From Bacillus marinisedimentorum (lineage in GTDB: Bacteria; Bacillota; Bacilli; Bacillales; Bacillaceae_O), in contig NZ_LWBL02000066.1 in the NCBI RefSeq assembly GCF_001644195.2, positions 1 through 55,716 of the forward strand: 55,716 nt of DNA, read 5' to 3'. Position numbers and translations under genes: made by a program. Positions 54,696 through 55,716 of the stretch are shown here, piece after piece. The notes beneath the pieces are model-generated. The model was not told where the DNA came from. It saw only the letters and a list, made by a program, of their open reading frames with translations, and made no database searches. Every line of letters begins with the position of its first letter. Position 1 is the first letter of the stretch.

Positions 54696-55541
54696 ATGAC
54701 AATTCAATGGTTTCCGGGTCATATGGCGAAGGCTAAACGCCAGGCGATGGAAAAGATCAAATTGATTGATGTAGTGATTGAGCTGGTGGATGCCCGCCTG
54801 CCGATGTCCTCCCGCAATCCGATGATTGATGAAATCGCAGGAGATAAGCCGCGGCTTGTCATTCTTAACAAGTCGGACCTGGCCGATCCCCGGGCGACAA
54901 CTGAATGGATACAATACTTCAAAGGGCAAGGGTTTGCCGCGCTCGCTGTCAATTCGCAGACCGGAAGCGGCGTGAAAAATATCATCGAACAGTCACGCCT
55001 GCTCGTCAAAGAAAAATTCGAAAAGATGCAGGCTAAAGGTATCCGGAACCCAAGAGCGGTACGGGCGCTTATACTCGGAATTCCGAACGTCGGCAAATCG
55101 ACGCTCATCAACCGGCTCGCAAACAAAAAAGCGGCAAAAACAGGCGATCGTCCAGGAGTGACAACAGCCCAGCAATGGATTAAAGTCGGAAAAGAATTCG
55201 AGCTGCTGGATACACCCGGCATATTATGGCCGAAATTCGAGGATGAAACAGTCGGCTCCCGCCTGGCTGTGACAGGCGCGATCAAGGACCCCCTCCTTGA
55301 TTTCGGGGAACTGTCCGTGTTCCTGCTCCGCTTTTTGAAAGGGGAATATCCCGAACTGCTCAAAGAACGCTACAGTCTTGAAGAGCTTCCGGACGATGTC
55401 ATTGAACTGTTTGATGCGATTGCTGCCAAGCGGGGCTTTTTGATGGGGGGCGGCATTCCTGACTATGACAGGACATCTGAGATGCTGCTCAGGGAACTCC
55501 GCTCAGGTAAAATCGGGAGAATCACTTTTGAACGCCCTTAA
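54696..55541 (+). CDS. rbgA: RbgA (YlqF), 50S assembly GTPase
   Basis: A circularly permuted GTPase needed for late 50S maturation. The 281-residue protein has G4 NKSD (58-61) before G1 GIPNVGKST (128-136) and G3 DTPG (172-175), and an RNA-binding C-terminal ANTAR-like domain. The N-terminal [15 protein letters not shown] is the family hallmark. GAGGGTGA precedes the start. The usual rnhB neighbour would lie beyond the window. Confidence 0.97.
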   Translation: MTIQWFPGHMAKAKRQAMEKIKLIDVVIELVDARLPMSSRNPMIDEIAGDKPRLVILNKSDLADPRATTEWIQYFKGQGFAALAVNSQTGSGVKNIIEQSRLLVKEKFEKMQAKGIRNPRAVRALILGIPNVGKSTLINRLANKKAAKTGDRPGVTTAQQWIKVGKEFELLDTPGILWPKFEDETVGSRLAVTGAIKDPLLDFGELSVFLLRFLKGEYPELLKERYSLEELPDDVIELFDAIAAKRGFLMGGGIPDYDRTSEMLLRELRSGKIGRITFERP

Positions 55542-55550
55542 AATCGACTG

Positions 55551-55578
55551 GCAGCCTATTTACGGGCTGCCTTTTTTG
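55551..55578 (+). terminator. Terminator after rbgA
   Basis: GGCAGCC (55551-55557) pairs with GGCTGCC (55566-55572) and is followed by six T. Confidence 0.9.
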
Positions 55579-55631
55579 CTGTTAAGGAAATTAAAAAAAT
55601 TTTGCGTCGTGGATAAAAAAACGAGAAGGGA

Positions 55632-55716
55632 GTCATCCAGCTCCAGGTGCCAGCAGCTATCGTCATTAGCGGTGATCCCCTCCGGAAGGAAAGATCACCT
55701 TCCTGCGGGTACCCCG
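55632..55716. repeat. REP-like palindromic repeat, cut by the window edge
   Basis: The order GTCATCCAGCTCCAGGTGCCAGC, CTCCGGAAGGAAAG, CACCTTCCTGCGGGTACCCC follows the left two thirds of the 126-bp unit at 16967-17344. The GGAAGG/CCTTCC apex is kept. The right arm lies beyond the end of the window. Confidence 0.75.

Overview
The window is a stretch of chromosome from an endospore-forming, low-to-moderate G+C Bacillota, almost certainly a member of the Bacillaceae. Nearly every protein can be recognised as the counterpart of a Bacillus subtilis gene, the gene order largely follows the B. subtilis lspA-pyr-...-smc-ffh-rplS-rbgA region, and the tiny sporulation gene spoVM is present. Genus and species cannot be fixed from the sequence alone. 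No tRNA, rRNA, transposase, prophage or CRISPR array is visible.

Layout. 1-1253 has no credible gene. It holds a REP-like palindromic repeat and a duplicated, helically phased array of GCGTGAA motifs at 21-bp steps. 1254-3133 carries ylyA, lspA and ylyB. 3130-15050 is the complete de novo UMP operon (pyrR-pyrP-pyrB-pyrC-pyrAA-pyrAB-pyrK-pyrD-pyrF-pyrE), with one promoter, three PyrR-type attenuators in series and a strong terminator. 15125-16846 is rqcH on the minus strand. 16929-17344 is a three-unit 126-bp palindromic tandem repeat lying between the divergent rqcH and yloC. 17463-31538 is a long plus-strand housekeeping block: yloC, remA, gmk, rpoZ; then coaBC, priA, def, fmt, rsmB, rlmN, prpC, prkC, rsgA and rpe. 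thiN, spoVM and the minus-strand rpmB follow. 32859-38813 carries yloU, fakA, sdaAB, sdaAA and recG.

38822-43337 is the fatty-acid and phospholipid cluster (fapR, plsX, fabD, fabG, acpP), headed by a promoter that carries a FapR operator, followed by rnc. A small UPF0435 gene on the minus strand separates rnc from smc. smc and ftsY are separated by an unusual 563-bp insert. The window ends with ylxM, ffh, rpsP, khpA, ylqD, rimM, trmD, rplS, lepB and rbgA, and then a truncated copy of the REP-like repeat at the right edge.

How the genes work together. The pyr operon makes UMP and imports uracil, and it senses UMP through PyrR. gmk, rpoZ, coaBC, priA, def and fmt serve nucleotide, coenzyme, restart and initiator-tRNA functions. 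rsmB, rlmN, rsgA, rimM, trmD, rbgA and the ribosomal protein genes form a ribosome-biogenesis set. prpC/prkC form a phosphatase and muropeptide-sensing kinase pair. ffh, ftsY, ylxM, lspA and lepB form a protein-targeting and signal-peptide-cleavage set.

Most of the window is ordinary core genome. The parts worth a second look are non-coding: the phased 21-bp array (about 240-870), the palindromic 126-bp repeats with compensatory changes (16929-17344), and the smc-ftsY insert with its 11-bp inverted repeat (47656-47748).
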